Shown here piece after piece: positions 8,720 through 16,681 of a stretch of DNA of 64,000 nucleotides; the first letter of the stretch is position 1, and the number at the start of each line of letters is the position of its first letter. The stretch covers positions 186,001 to 250,000 of the forward strand of contig CAYXBK010000002.1 of NCBI GenBank assembly GCA_964463165.1, read 5' to 3'. The position numbers were made by a program, and so were the translations under genes. Origin of the DNA: UBA7236 sp964463165 (GTDB taxonomy: Bacteria > Bacteroidota > Bacteroidia > Chitinophagales > BACL12). Below the pieces are notes generated by a model. It ran no database searches. It was not told the DNA's origin and saw only the letters and a program-made list of their open reading frames with translations.

Positions 8720-8971
8720 TTAAATACCTTCTTCAGTCGCTTTTTTCCGCTTATAATTTCTCCACCATAAAAAGCCGATCACGGCAAAACTCAGATACGG
8801 CATTACAAGTAAGTAGAGAATTCCGGAATTCAAAGAAGCACTTTGAGAATTACCATCTTTCATTCCATCCTCTGCGGTCATCTTACACATTGCACATTGT
8901 GCAGAAGCATCATTCGCAATCAGCAGGAAGGCGGCAATACAAACAAGGATGATGAGAAATCTGTATTTCAT
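8720..8971 (-). CDS. Small membrane protein, end of the oxidase operon
   Basis: An 83-aa protein of unknown function. I start it at MKYRFLIILVC because this gives a clean signal peptide or anchor ending in NDASAQ. A longer frame to 9064 would overlap the DUF420 gene heavily. After the signal come CAMCKMTAEDGM, with a CxxC pair and methionines that could bind copper, and one membrane segment (LLVMPYLSFAVIGFLWW) with a basic cytoplasmic tail. It is the last gene of the respiratory operon, directly after Sco and DUF420 genes, so a part in oxidase assembly or copper supply is plausible but inferred. Confidence 0.75.
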   Translation of the reverse strand: MKYRFLIILVCIAAFLLIANDASAQCAMCKMTAEDGMKDGNSQSASLNSGILYLLVMPYLSFAVIGFLWWRNYKRKKATEEGI

Positions 8972-8988
8972 TGTTGCAAAATTAAGAT

Positions 8989-9510
8989 TTAGTGCTGATA
9001 ATATGGTGAAATCATGAAATAAATTACCACCCCGGTGATGGAGACATAGAGCCAGAGCGGCCATGTAATCCGGGCGATTTTTCTGTGTTTATCGAAGCGT
9101 TCGGTTAATGCCCGCGATAAAGTAACAAGGATAAATGGCATGATCAGAGCTGCAAGCAAAATATGCGTAAATAAAATAACATAATAGATAAACCGGACAG
9201 CACCTTCACCTCCGAATTTTGTTTCCTCTGTTGATGAATGATAAACGATATAGGAAATGAGAAACAATGCCGATAAAGAAAATGCGCTCAGCATGCTGAA
9301 TTTATGTGCCTTCCGGTTTTTATTCCGGATAAAATATAATCCTGCCAGCAATAAAATTGTTACTGCCGAATTCAAACATGCATTCAAAGCCGGTAGAAAT
9401 GAAACATCGATGTTCAGGTTAAAAGCGGGTGTATAGATAAGCATTGCGACAACCAGCGGAACAATAATGGAAACAACTGCAATCAGTATATTAATTCTTT
9501 TCTCATTCAT
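8989..9510 (-). CDS. DUF420 family membrane protein
   Basis: About 173 aa with five predicted membrane segments. Features of the DUF420 family are the SYIVYHSSTEETKFGG stretch between segments three and four and the TWPLWLYVSITGVVIYFM ending. Members occur widely beside cytochrome oxidase genes; the function is unknown and may be in oxidase assembly. The frame overlaps the upstream Sco gene by a few bases (a second in-frame ATG lies six bases further upstream), which indicates translational coupling. A histidine in segment four (ILFTHILLAAL) and those at the C-terminus could bind metal or heme. Confidence 0.85.
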   Translation of the reverse strand: MNEKRINILIAVVSIIVPLVVAMLIYTPAFNLNIDVSFLPALNACLNSAVTILLLAGLYFIRNKNRKAHKFSMLSAFSLSALFLISYIVYHSSTEETKFGGEGAVRFIYYVILFTHILLAALIMPFILVTLSRALTERFDKHRKIARITWPLWLYVSITGVVIYFMISPYYQH

Positions 9511-10159
9511 ATGCATTGTCTTTATACAGCAGGAAATTTACATCTCTGATCAATAACTGCAGTTCAACCGAATCCATACCATTATAAAATCCGCGTATCA
9601 TTGAATTTTTATCTACAAGAATTAATTTTTGCGAATGATTGATCACGGAATCCTGATTATTGATCACCGATTGCATAAAGCCATCGGAACCGAGGGTATA
9701 AATTTCATCCCGTGGCCCTGTTAAAAAATACCAGATACCGTCTATCGCCTCATATTTATCGGCAAATGCTTTTAAGCGTGGTACCGAATCGCGTTCAGGA
9801 TCGAGTGAATAAGAAACAATGCGAAAAGGTTCTGTTTTTGAAATTGCATTTTGCACCTGTGTAAGATTTGAACTCAGCATCGGGCAGGATGATTCGCACA
9901 TGGTATAAATAAAATCGGCTACGAACACTTTTCCTGCCAGATTTTGTTCGGAAAATTTTTCTCCTCTTTGATCTGTAAAACTAAATGCCGGAATTTTTGC
10001 GAGAGGCTCTCTCAATAAATGCGAAGCCTGCACCGCATCGGTGAATTTATTTTTTGTCTCCTGTTTTTTTGCATAAGGCAGATAGACATAGACAACAAAT
10101 AAAATAAATGCGATCGCCGTTATTCCGATGATTAAAATATTAGTTCTTTTCTTCAACAT
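9503..10159 (-). CDS. SCO1/SenC family copper chaperone of cytochrome oxidase
   Basis: A membrane-anchored thioredoxin-fold protein of 218 aa that in this family delivers copper to the CuA site of oxidase subunit II. An N-terminal anchor (about residues 8-29) precedes the periplasmic domain. The copper ligands are intact: Cys88 and Cys92 in the CESSC motif and His175 in NHSQKLILVD. The frame overlaps the upstream Sco-like gene by 20 bases. Its place at the end of an oxidase operon fits the role. Confidence 0.92.
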   Translation of the reverse strand: MLKKRTNILIIGITAIAFILFVVYVYLPYAKKQETKNKFTDAVQASHLLREPLAKIPAFSFTDQRGEKFSEQNLAGKVFVADFIYTMCESSCPMLSSNLTQVQNAISKTEPFRIVSYSLDPERDSVPRLKAFADKYEAIDGIWYFLTGPRDEIYTLGSDGFMQSVINNQDSVINHSQKLILVDKNSMIRGFYNGMDSVELQLLIRDVNFLLYKDNAYE

Positions 10160-10796
10160 ACAAATGATTAATCAAATACAGAATGTCGCCGTACAATGCG
10201 TCATATTGTTCTTTTATCAGCGGATTATAAGTTCCACGTACATTGCCGTATCCGTCTACCAGATAAACAAAGGAAGGACAAAAAAGGTCGGTATCAGAAA
10301 TATTATTTGAAACTGTCTGGCAATATTCCCGCAGGTCAACAGAAGCAGAATCATCGCTGCGTAAAAAATGCCAAATCTCCCTTGCCTGATAACGATCGCT
10401 CATGAATCCAAGCTGCTTATCGCTGTCCTCGCCGGGTGTAAGTGTAACAGATAAGATCCGGAAACCTTTTGTTTTTCCGTAATAATCTTCCTGCAATTGA
10501 AACAGCAGGCTGTCTTTTTCATCTATTTTTTTTCCGCAGGTGTAAGATGTAAAATCGAGTACGCAAACTTTATCAAGCATACGTGTTTTAGAAATCGTAT
10601 CGCCTCTTTGTGAAATGAAAACGTAATCGGGTAATTGATGAGTGGAGTCGCTGAGCAAATATTTACTTGCTCCCGCACTGTTGCGGATTGCAAATCCTTC
10701 CTTGAGAAAAAAAACGGTGATGAGGGGGAGAACAACAATAATAACGATGATCACATAAACCCACCGGCGACCATACCTTTTATCATCTTCAGCCAT
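10140..10796 (-). CDS. Degenerate Sco-like thioredoxin-fold protein
   Basis: A 218-aa paralogue of the next gene, with one anchor helix (VYVIIVIIVVLPLITVFF) and the same fold landmarks: DYVFISQRGDTISK, VCVLDFTSYTC, RILSVTLTPGEDS and FVYLVDGYGNVRGTYN. Only the first copper cysteine remains (Cys87); the position of the second is Ile91, and the histidine of the Sco family is replaced near residue 172. It therefore cannot bind copper in the usual three-ligand way. Two further cysteines (159, 173) are present. It may be a structural partner of the true Sco protein or serve another redox role. Confidence 0.82.
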   Translation of the reverse strand: MAEDDKRYGRRWVYVIIVIIVVLPLITVFFLKEGFAIRNSAGASKYLLSDSTHQLPDYVFISQRGDTISKTRMLDKVCVLDFTSYTCGKKIDEKDSLLFQLQEDYYGKTKGFRILSVTLTPGEDSDKQLGFMSDRYQAREIWHFLRSDDSASVDLREYCQTVSNNISDTDLFCPSFVYLVDGYGNVRGTYNPLIKEQYDALYGDILYLINHLYVEEKN

Positions 10797-10797
10797 C

Positions 10798-11136
10798 TTA
10801 TTTTAATATATCCCAAAACTCTTTCGCACTCAACCAGTAATGACCTTCCCATAAAAATGCGATAATTCCCCAGATAAGAAATGAAAACGGAGCGAGAATC
10901 GTGATGGTCATTGCTTTTAATTCATATTTCAGGTGCATGAATTCACTCATAATAAAATAGGCTTTTGCAGCGCTGAGTACGATGAATAATAAATTTAAGA
11001 GCATGCGTGGCGTCTCTCTGTAATAATTATAATGAATAAGAGCTGCTGCAATTTCAAATGCTGTTACAATTGCAAGAATGCCGCAAACACGCCAAACTCT
11101 TTTTCTTGATTCTTCCGCAGTTAAATGTTGTGCCAT
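10798..11136 (-). CDS. Cytochrome c oxidase subunit IV
   Basis: A 112-aa small subunit with three membrane helices, matching the caa3/CyoD-type subunit IV family: a cytosolic lead (MAQHLTAEESRKRVWRV), helix 1 (GILAIVTAFEIAAALI), helix 2 with KAYFIMSEFMHLKYE, and helix 3 (LAPFSFLIWGIIAFLWEG). The KAYFIMSEFMHL stretch is a characteristic family segment. It follows two subunit III genes in the operon and has a stabilising role in the complex. Confidence 0.88.
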   Translation of the reverse strand: MAQHLTAEESRKRVWRVCGILAIVTAFEIAAALIHYNYYRETPRMLLNLLFIVLSAAKAYFIMSEFMHLKYELKAMTITILAPFSFLIWGIIAFLWEGHYWLSAKEFWDILK

Positions 11137-11153
11137 ATGCTGAATATGATTTT

Positions 11154-11831
11154 TTAAAATAAATAAAATGCAAGGAATACGTAAACCCAGACAAGATCAA
11201 CAAAGTGCCAGTATAAACCGAGTTTTTCGATCATTTCATAATGGCCGCGTTTTTCAAATACTCTGTTTTTGGTTGCGATCAGAGCCCATGAATTCATCAA
11301 TACTCCGACGCTTACATGTAATCCGTGAAATCCCGTGATCAAAAAGAATAAAGCACCGAACGACGAGGCTCCGAAAGGATTACCGATTGGTGTCATGCCT
11401 TCTTCGATCAGGTGATTCCATTCCCAGGCCTGGCTTAACACGAAAGTAAGACCGCCAATGATCGTCCACAACATCCATTTCATTACACCGGCCCTGTTCA
11501 TGGCGTGTCCTTCCTGCACGGCCCGCACCATTGTAACTGAGCTCACGATGAGTGTGAAGGTCATGAACGTTACAAAGATCAAAGGAGCATGATGGAATCC
11601 CGGACCCGCATTAAATACATGATTCGGATCAGGCCATGAAGCCATATTTCCTTCTTCATGTTTTGGATGGCTCGAACGGATGGCACCATAAGAAATAAGT
11701 AACCCTGCAAAAGTGAATGTATCACTGATGAGGAAATACCAGATCATGATTTTTCCGTAACTCACCCTGAACGGCGAGTCACCTCCATTCCATAAATCCT
11801 TCGCTGTTGGTGTAACTGATGATGTTTCCAA
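11154..11831 (-). CDS. ctaE: Cytochrome c oxidase subunit III (first of two)
   Basis: A 225-aa heme-copper oxidase subunit III with helices typical of the family: KIMIWYFLISDTFTFAGLL, FVTFMTFTLIVSSVTMV, LWTIIGGLTFVLSQAWEW, ITGFHGLHVSVGVLMN and the closing LYWHFVDLVWVYVFLAFYLF. The GFHGLHV and WHFVDLVW motifs are diagnostic. It follows a second, shorter subunit III gene by 12 bases. Tandem subunit III genes are common in Bacteroidota oxidase operons. Confidence 0.93.
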   Translation of the reverse strand: METSSVTPTAKDLWNGGDSPFRVSYGKIMIWYFLISDTFTFAGLLISYGAIRSSHPKHEEGNMASWPDPNHVFNAGPGFHHAPLIFVTFMTFTLIVSSVTMVRAVQEGHAMNRAGVMKWMLWTIIGGLTFVLSQAWEWNHLIEEGMTPIGNPFGASSFGALFFLITGFHGLHVSVGVLMNSWALIATKNRVFEKRGHYEMIEKLGLYWHFVDLVWVYVFLAFYLF

Positions 11832-11843
11832 TTTTAATAATTT

Positions 11844-12440
11844 TTATCTGTTCAGTATAAAGAAAAAATATAAATACAACCAAAGAAAATCCACAAAATG
11901 CCAATAGGTTGTCATTACTTCAATGGCCACATTTTTATTCGGGTCGATATTTTCCATTAACGTATCAACCGGTGTTTTAAATTTTGTAAATGCCATCACT
12001 GAAAAAACCAATAAAGCGATCACACCGCCCAATACATGTATAAAGTGTGCGCCTGAAATCACATAAATAAACGAACCGGCAACATTGCCATCGAGATAAA
12101 CACCAGAATTCACCAGTTCTGTCCATCCCTGTATCTGCAATGTTAAAAATGATGCGCCAAGAAAAAATGTAATGATGATAAATCCGCGGTACCAATAAAT
12201 TCTGTTTTTCTTGAAAGAAACATAAGCAAGATGCATGAATATGCTGCTCATTAAAATAACCACCGTACTTACCGTAAAAATTTGCGGGAGCACGATATCC
12301 TGCCACACTTTCACATCGCCTTTTTTCACAACATAAGCTGAAGTAAAAGCGGCAAAAATCATCACCATCGAAACAATGGCCAGCCATATATTGAATTTAT
12401 ATGGATGAACGATATACCTGTTATGTGTTACAGATGCCAT
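11844..12440 (-). CDS. Cytochrome c oxidase subunit III-like (second of two)
   Basis: A 198-aa subunit III homologue with five helices. The diagnostic ISGAHFIHVLGG and TTYWHFVDFLWLYLYFFFI segments are present. The order of helices matches the bundle of subunit III. It lies between heme o synthase and the longer subunit III gene with spacings of 8 and 12 bases, so it is part of the same operon. The two copies have diverged too far to be a recent duplication. Confidence 0.92.
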   Translation of the reverse strand: MASVTHNRYIVHPYKFNIWLAIVSMVMIFAAFTSAYVVKKGDVKVWQDIVLPQIFTVSTVVILMSSIFMHLAYVSFKKNRIYWYRGFIIITFFLGASFLTLQIQGWTELVNSGVYLDGNVAGSFIYVISGAHFIHVLGGVIALLVFSVMAFTKFKTPVDTLMENIDPNKNVAIEVMTTYWHFVDFLWLYLYFFFILNR

Positions 12441-12448
12441 GTACCGAT

Positions 12449-13342
12449 TTAAATTTTATCAATTAAAAGTGAAATAAATACGACAGGCAGATACAAAAAA
12501 GAAGCGAACATCAAAGTGCGTGCATCTTTCGTATCGCATGTGCGGTATAATTTATAAGCCTGGAATAAAAATAAAAGCCCGGTTACTACAACAATGATCG
12601 TAGAAACGATGCCACTCATTTGCAATAAGAAAGGCAACATACTTACCGGAATCAAAATCAAACTATAGATCACAATATGTGAGGCGGATAATTTTGTTTT
12701 TCCAGAAGCGGAGGGTAATAAATAAAATCCTGCTTTTGCGTAATCATCATATGCCACCCAGGCAATTGACCAGAAATGCGGAAATTGCCATAAAAATTGA
12801 ATTGCAAATAAAATCAATGCAATATCCGTGATCTCACCTGTTGCCGCTGCAAATCCGATCACCGGTGGAATTGCACCCGGAAATGCGCCGATAAAAACTG
12901 CAATAGGTGATATTTTTTTCATCGGCGTATAAACAAATGCATAGCTGATCAGAGATAATGCACCTAATAAAGCACTCACCGGATTAAAAAAATACCATAA
13001 TATGCCGATACCGCTGATTGCAAAAATACCCGCTGCTAATATTGCTTCAGCCGGCTGCATTCTTGTTGTTGCCAGCGGACGATCAGCAGTGCGTGTCATT
13101 AATTTATCAGTATCGGATTCGAGAATCTGATTTAATGCATTGGATGCTGCGGTTATTAAAAATCCGCCGAGGAGAAATAATAAAAATCCCGACTGAGCGC
13201 CGTCTGCAAATAAATATCCGATTCCTGCACTGAATACAACAATAAAACTCAAACGGAATTTGACGAGGATATAATAATCTTTCAGCTTTGCAGCGAAGGC
13301 TTTTTTAAATCCTGTATTTGATATTGAATTCTCTCTCGCCAT
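12449..13342 (-). CDS. ctaB: Protoheme IX farnesyltransferase (heme o synthase)
   Basis: A UbiA-family prenyltransferase of 297 aa that adds a farnesyl group to heme b, the first step to the heme of the oxidase. The first aspartate-rich motif is NALNQILESDTDKLMTRTADRPL (Asn and Asp residues that bind the prenyl diphosphate), and the second region is LFAIQFLWQFPHFWSIAWVAYDDYAKAG, both diagnostic. About nine membrane segments are visible. Three bases separate it from subunit I, so it is translationally linked. It is also named cyoE. Confidence 0.95.
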   Translation of the reverse strand: MARENSISNTGFKKAFAAKLKDYYILVKFRLSFIVVFSAGIGYLFADGAQSGFLLFLLGGFLITAASNALNQILESDTDKLMTRTADRPLATTRMQPAEAILAAGIFAISGIGILWYFFNPVSALLGALSLISYAFVYTPMKKISPIAVFIGAFPGAIPPVIGFAAATGEITDIALILFAIQFLWQFPHFWSIAWVAYDDYAKAGFYLLPSASGKTKLSASHIVIYSLILIPVSMLPFLLQMSGIVSTIIVVVTGLLFLFQAYKLYRTCDTKDARTLMFASFLYLPVVFISLLIDKI

Positions 13343-13344
13343 CT

Positions 13345-15219
13345 CTATGATGTATGATCGTGTTTGTCCTGTTCTTTTTTACTTAATGCACTTTCATCAT
13401 GTTCATCGCCGTGCTCGCCATGTTCAATTTCAAACTGGCTGAGTGGTTCGGTTTGCGGAATAAATTCACGGCCGTGTTTGCTGTAATCATAAGGCCAGCG
13501 ATATACTTCCGGAATTTCTCCTTCCCAGTTACCATGACCAGGACGAATTGGAGTAGTCCATTCCAATGTATTTGCGTTGTATGGGTTTTTCTCTCTTACT
13601 TTTCTACCATACCAGATACTGTAAAAGAAATTAAATACAAATAATAATTGCAATGCGAAAGAAATAATCGCAACGGTTGAAATAAACATATTCAATTGCT
13701 CAAATCCTGCGAAAGTTTCAAAATTTGAATGGGTATAATATCTTCTCGGCAAAGCAATCTCAAAATGCATTGGATAAAAAATCAAATATGCTGCGGATAT
13801 GGTGCCCCAGAAATGAATATAACCAAGTGTCTGATTCAAATATCTGCCGAACATTTTCGGGAACCAGTGGTAAACACCGGCAAACATTCCGAAAAATGCT
13901 GCAACACCCATTACGAGGTGGAAATGCGCAACAACAAAATACGTGTCATGGAGGCGCACATCAATTGCAGAGTTACCGAGGAATATTCCTGTTAAACCAC
14001 CGGAAATAAATAGGGAAACAAATCCGATCGCAAAAAGCATTTGCGGATTGAGACGGATATTTCCTTTCCATAATGTTGTGAGCCAGTTAAATACTTTGAT
14101 CGCAGAGGGCACCGCAATGATCAATGTAAAGATCACGAATATGGATCCGATAAACGGATTCATACCGGTCATAAACATATGGTGTGCCCACACGATAAAT
14201 GATAAAACGGTAATTGCAAGCAATGAATAAATCATCGCCGTATATCCGAAGATCGGTTTGCGTGAATGCACCGATAAAACTTCTGATACAATTCCCATTG
14301 CAGGGAGAATAATGATATACACTTCAGGGTGGCCGAGGAACCAGAATAAATGTTCATACAGGATCGGGCTGCCGCCTGAATTTGCAAGTGGTTCACCACC
14401 GATATTTATCTGATCGAGATAAAAGCTTGTTCCAAGATTTCTGTCGAATAATAAAAGAACCGCTGCAGATAATAATACAGGGAATGAAAGTACACCGATA
14501 ACGGCGGTTAATAATACGGCCCAGATCGGCAATGGCAATCTGAACATTTTCATTCCTTTTGTGCGGAGGTTAATTACTGTTGTGATATAATTCAAACCGC
14601 CGAGCAAGGAAGAAACAATAAATAAGGCCATACTGATCAGCCAATAATCGACACCTGCGACACTTCCTTCGGCTGCTTCATGAATTGCATTAAGCGGAGG
14701 ATATGCTGTCCATCCGCCGGATGCAGGACCCGTTGCAAGAAAGAATGAAACGAACATGACCGCACCACTGATAAAGAAGAACCAGTAGGATAACATATTT
14801 AAAAATCCGGATGCCATATCTCGTGCACCCACCATAAGAGGAATTAAATAATTTGCGAAGGTTCCGCTCAATCCTGCGGTTAATACAAAGAATACGAGAA
14901 TTGTTCCGTGCATTGTGATCAATGCATTATAAAATTCCGGTGCGATCTGACCCTCAGCTGTGATCCATTTTCCCAGCACAGGTTTTAACCAGCTCAGATC
15001 TGCATTCGGATAACCTAATTGGATACGGAATAACACTGATAACAAACCACCCACAATTGCCCAAAACATTCCCGTAATAAGAAATTGTTTTGAGATCGTT
15101 TTATGATCTTCTGAAAAAATATATTTCCTGATAAAACTCTGATGATGGTGGTGATCGTCGTGACCGTGACCATGCTCCTGAGTTTCAACATGCGTTTGAT
15201 GTAACGTTTCAGCTGACAT
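13345..15219 (-). CDS. ctaD: Cytochrome c oxidase subunit I
   Basis: Catalytic heme-copper subunit, 624 aa. The heme-ligand helices and active site are clear: MHGTILVFFVLTAG (low-spin heme His), WFLGHPEVYIIILPAMG (CuB His and cross-linked Tyr), VWAHHMFMTG (two CuB histidines) and HDTYFVVAHFHLVMG (heme ligands). HPEVYI places it in the A-type group. Both ends carry histidine-rich tails: HGHGHDDHHHHQ near residue 20, and an HGEHGDEHDES stretch with more histidines at the C-terminus, which suggests metal binding during assembly. It follows subunit II by 19 bases. Confidence 0.97.
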   Translation of the reverse strand: MSAETLHQTHVETQEHGHGHDDHHHHQSFIRKYIFSEDHKTISKQFLITGMFWAIVGGLLSVLFRIQLGYPNADLSWLKPVLGKWITAEGQIAPEFYNALITMHGTILVFFVLTAGLSGTFANYLIPLMVGARDMASGFLNMLSYWFFFISGAVMFVSFFLATGPASGGWTAYPPLNAIHEAAEGSVAGVDYWLISMALFIVSSLLGGLNYITTVINLRTKGMKMFRLPLPIWAVLLTAVIGVLSFPVLLSAAVLLLFDRNLGTSFYLDQINIGGEPLANSGGSPILYEHLFWFLGHPEVYIIILPAMGIVSEVLSVHSRKPIFGYTAMIYSLLAITVLSFIVWAHHMFMTGMNPFIGSIFVIFTLIIAVPSAIKVFNWLTTLWKGNIRLNPQMLFAIGFVSLFISGGLTGIFLGNSAIDVRLHDTYFVVAHFHLVMGVAAFFGMFAGVYHWFPKMFGRYLNQTLGYIHFWGTISAAYLIFYPMHFEIALPRRYYTHSNFETFAGFEQLNMFISTVAIISFALQLLFVFNFFYSIWYGRKVREKNPYNANTLEWTTPIRPGHGNWEGEIPEVYRWPYDYSKHGREFIPQTEPLSQFEIEHGEHGDEHDESALSKKEQDKHDHTS

Positions 15220-15238
15220 ATCTTTTATTTACTTACAA

Positions 15239-16672
15239 TCAATTTAATTTGTTCAATGTGATCATTGCGGTATCTGCTTTTACTGCAGTGGTATCTGCGG
15301 CAGCTGCAGGTTCAACTATTTTAGGTGCAGCAGATGAAAAACCATTTTCAAGTTTTAAATCGTTGCGCACCTGGCTCCATTTACTTGGCTGTGAAGAGAT
15401 CCATGCATCGAATTCATTTTGCTCTTCAACAACAAGTGTATATTTCATCGAACTATGACCCACGCCGCATAATTCGGCACAGGCAACTTCATATTGGAAT
15501 TTTTTCCAGCGTGGCTCAGTATCTCCTTCTTCAATTACCTGCCAAGCCGGATTTTTCGACATTTCAACTCTTTTATCAGCAGTTGTAATTAATGGTTTGA
15601 ATTTAAATGAAGTTGGCATGCCCGGAACAGCATCCATTTTTACATCCATATACGGAACATAAAAATTATGCAAAACATCGAGTGCTGTGATTTTCACAAA
15701 TATTTCCGTGCTTACAGGAACATGCAGTTCACTCGGCATCGGATCGTCGTAACCCCAGGTTAATTCATCTTTATGCGTACTGATATATTCAGGAGTATAT
15801 TTCTTTGTGATACGCTCAAGACATTTTTCGCGGTTTGAAATACGCCATGGAATTTTATTTAATTCATCCTGCAGTTTTTTTGCTTCTTCCTTATAACCCG
15901 GCATGCGATATTTATTCGGCGAATTATTGATCAGATTATTTAATGAATCGAGTAAATGCGTTACTTCCGCTTCACGTTCTGTGAGTTTTTGAATTTCTCC
16001 CTTGTAATTTAATTTTTCACTTCCTTTTAATGTATTGATGCGGTGATCGATCCATTCGGCTGTTACGATACCGATCGGATTTTCTGCGCAGATCAAATCA
16101 TAATCACGTGGCCCCAGTTTCTGATCCGGACCGGGATAACGGCAGCTCCAGAAAAATTGCTGGCCCGTTACTTCCACCGTCATTGATTCTTCACCCGGCT
16201 TACCCATAATTTCTGTCCATGCCTGCAATCCGAAAACAACAAGGCCCGTAAGAACAATTGTCGGAACGATCGTCCAGATAAATTCAAGTTTATTGCTGTG
16301 TGCAAAGTGTACTGCTTCATTGCCCGGGCGGTTTCTGTATTTCCATACAAACCAGAACAGCAAAACATTTGTGATAAAAAATACAATTCCCGTTACCCAT
16401 AATGTTATGACAAACATGCGGTGAATGAGAATTGAACTTTCAGATGAATGGTGGTCAACCATTCGCTCACTGAAAAATGGAAAGGAAATGAAAAAACCAA
16501 TCATACCGGCAATCAGGAAAATCATTCCGAGAGCCGCATTTAATTTTGTCATTTCTACTGTGGTTCGTTCGCCTCCGCGTAACTGACCCACAAGGTCAAG
16601 TGTTCTTGTAACCTGAAACAGGACAACAACAATCAGAATAATCGCAATAAAAATCAACCAACCGGTAGCCAT
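15239..16672 (-). CDS. ctaC: Cytochrome c oxidase subunit II with a long insertion
   Basis: Subunit II, 477 aa, carrying the CuA centre that receives electrons from cytochrome c. Three hydrophobic segments precede the periplasmic domain (residues about 3-20, 50-68 and 90-112, then EFIWTIVPTIVLTGLVVFG). The CuA site is complete: CAELCGVGHSSM near residues 396-407. Between QQFFWSCRYPGPD (~175) and ELHVPVST (~315) lie about 135 residues, rich in Lys, Glu and Leu and predicted helical (for example TEREAEVTHLLDSLNNL). This region is much shorter in most subunits II. The Ala-rich C-terminus follows the domain and carries no cytochrome c motif, so this is aa3-type rather than fused caa3. Confidence 0.94.
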   Translation of the reverse strand: MATGWLIFIAIILIVVVLFQVTRTLDLVGQLRGGERTTVEMTKLNAALGMIFLIAGMIGFFISFPFFSERMVDHHSSESSILIHRMFVITLWVTGIVFFITNVLLFWFVWKYRNRPGNEAVHFAHSNKLEFIWTIVPTIVLTGLVVFGLQAWTEIMGKPGEESMTVEVTGQQFFWSCRYPGPDQKLGPRDYDLICAENPIGIVTAEWIDHRINTLKGSEKLNYKGEIQKLTEREAEVTHLLDSLNNLINNSPNKYRMPGYKEEAKKLQDELNKIPWRISNREKCLERITKKYTPEYISTHKDELTWGYDDPMPSELHVPVSTEIFVKITALDVLHNFYVPYMDVKMDAVPGMPTSFKFKPLITTADKRVEMSKNPAWQVIEEGDTEPRWKKFQYEVACAELCGVGHSSMKYTLVVEEQNEFDAWISSQPSKWSQVRNDLKLENGFSSAAPKIVEPAAAADTTAVKADTAMITLNKLN

Positions 16673-16681
16673 TTTTTTATT

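Noticed and set aside
15239..16672. caa3-type oxidase with a cytochrome c fused to subunit II
   Set aside because: The long subunit II has no CxxCH motif. The extra length is a helical insertion before the CuA core.
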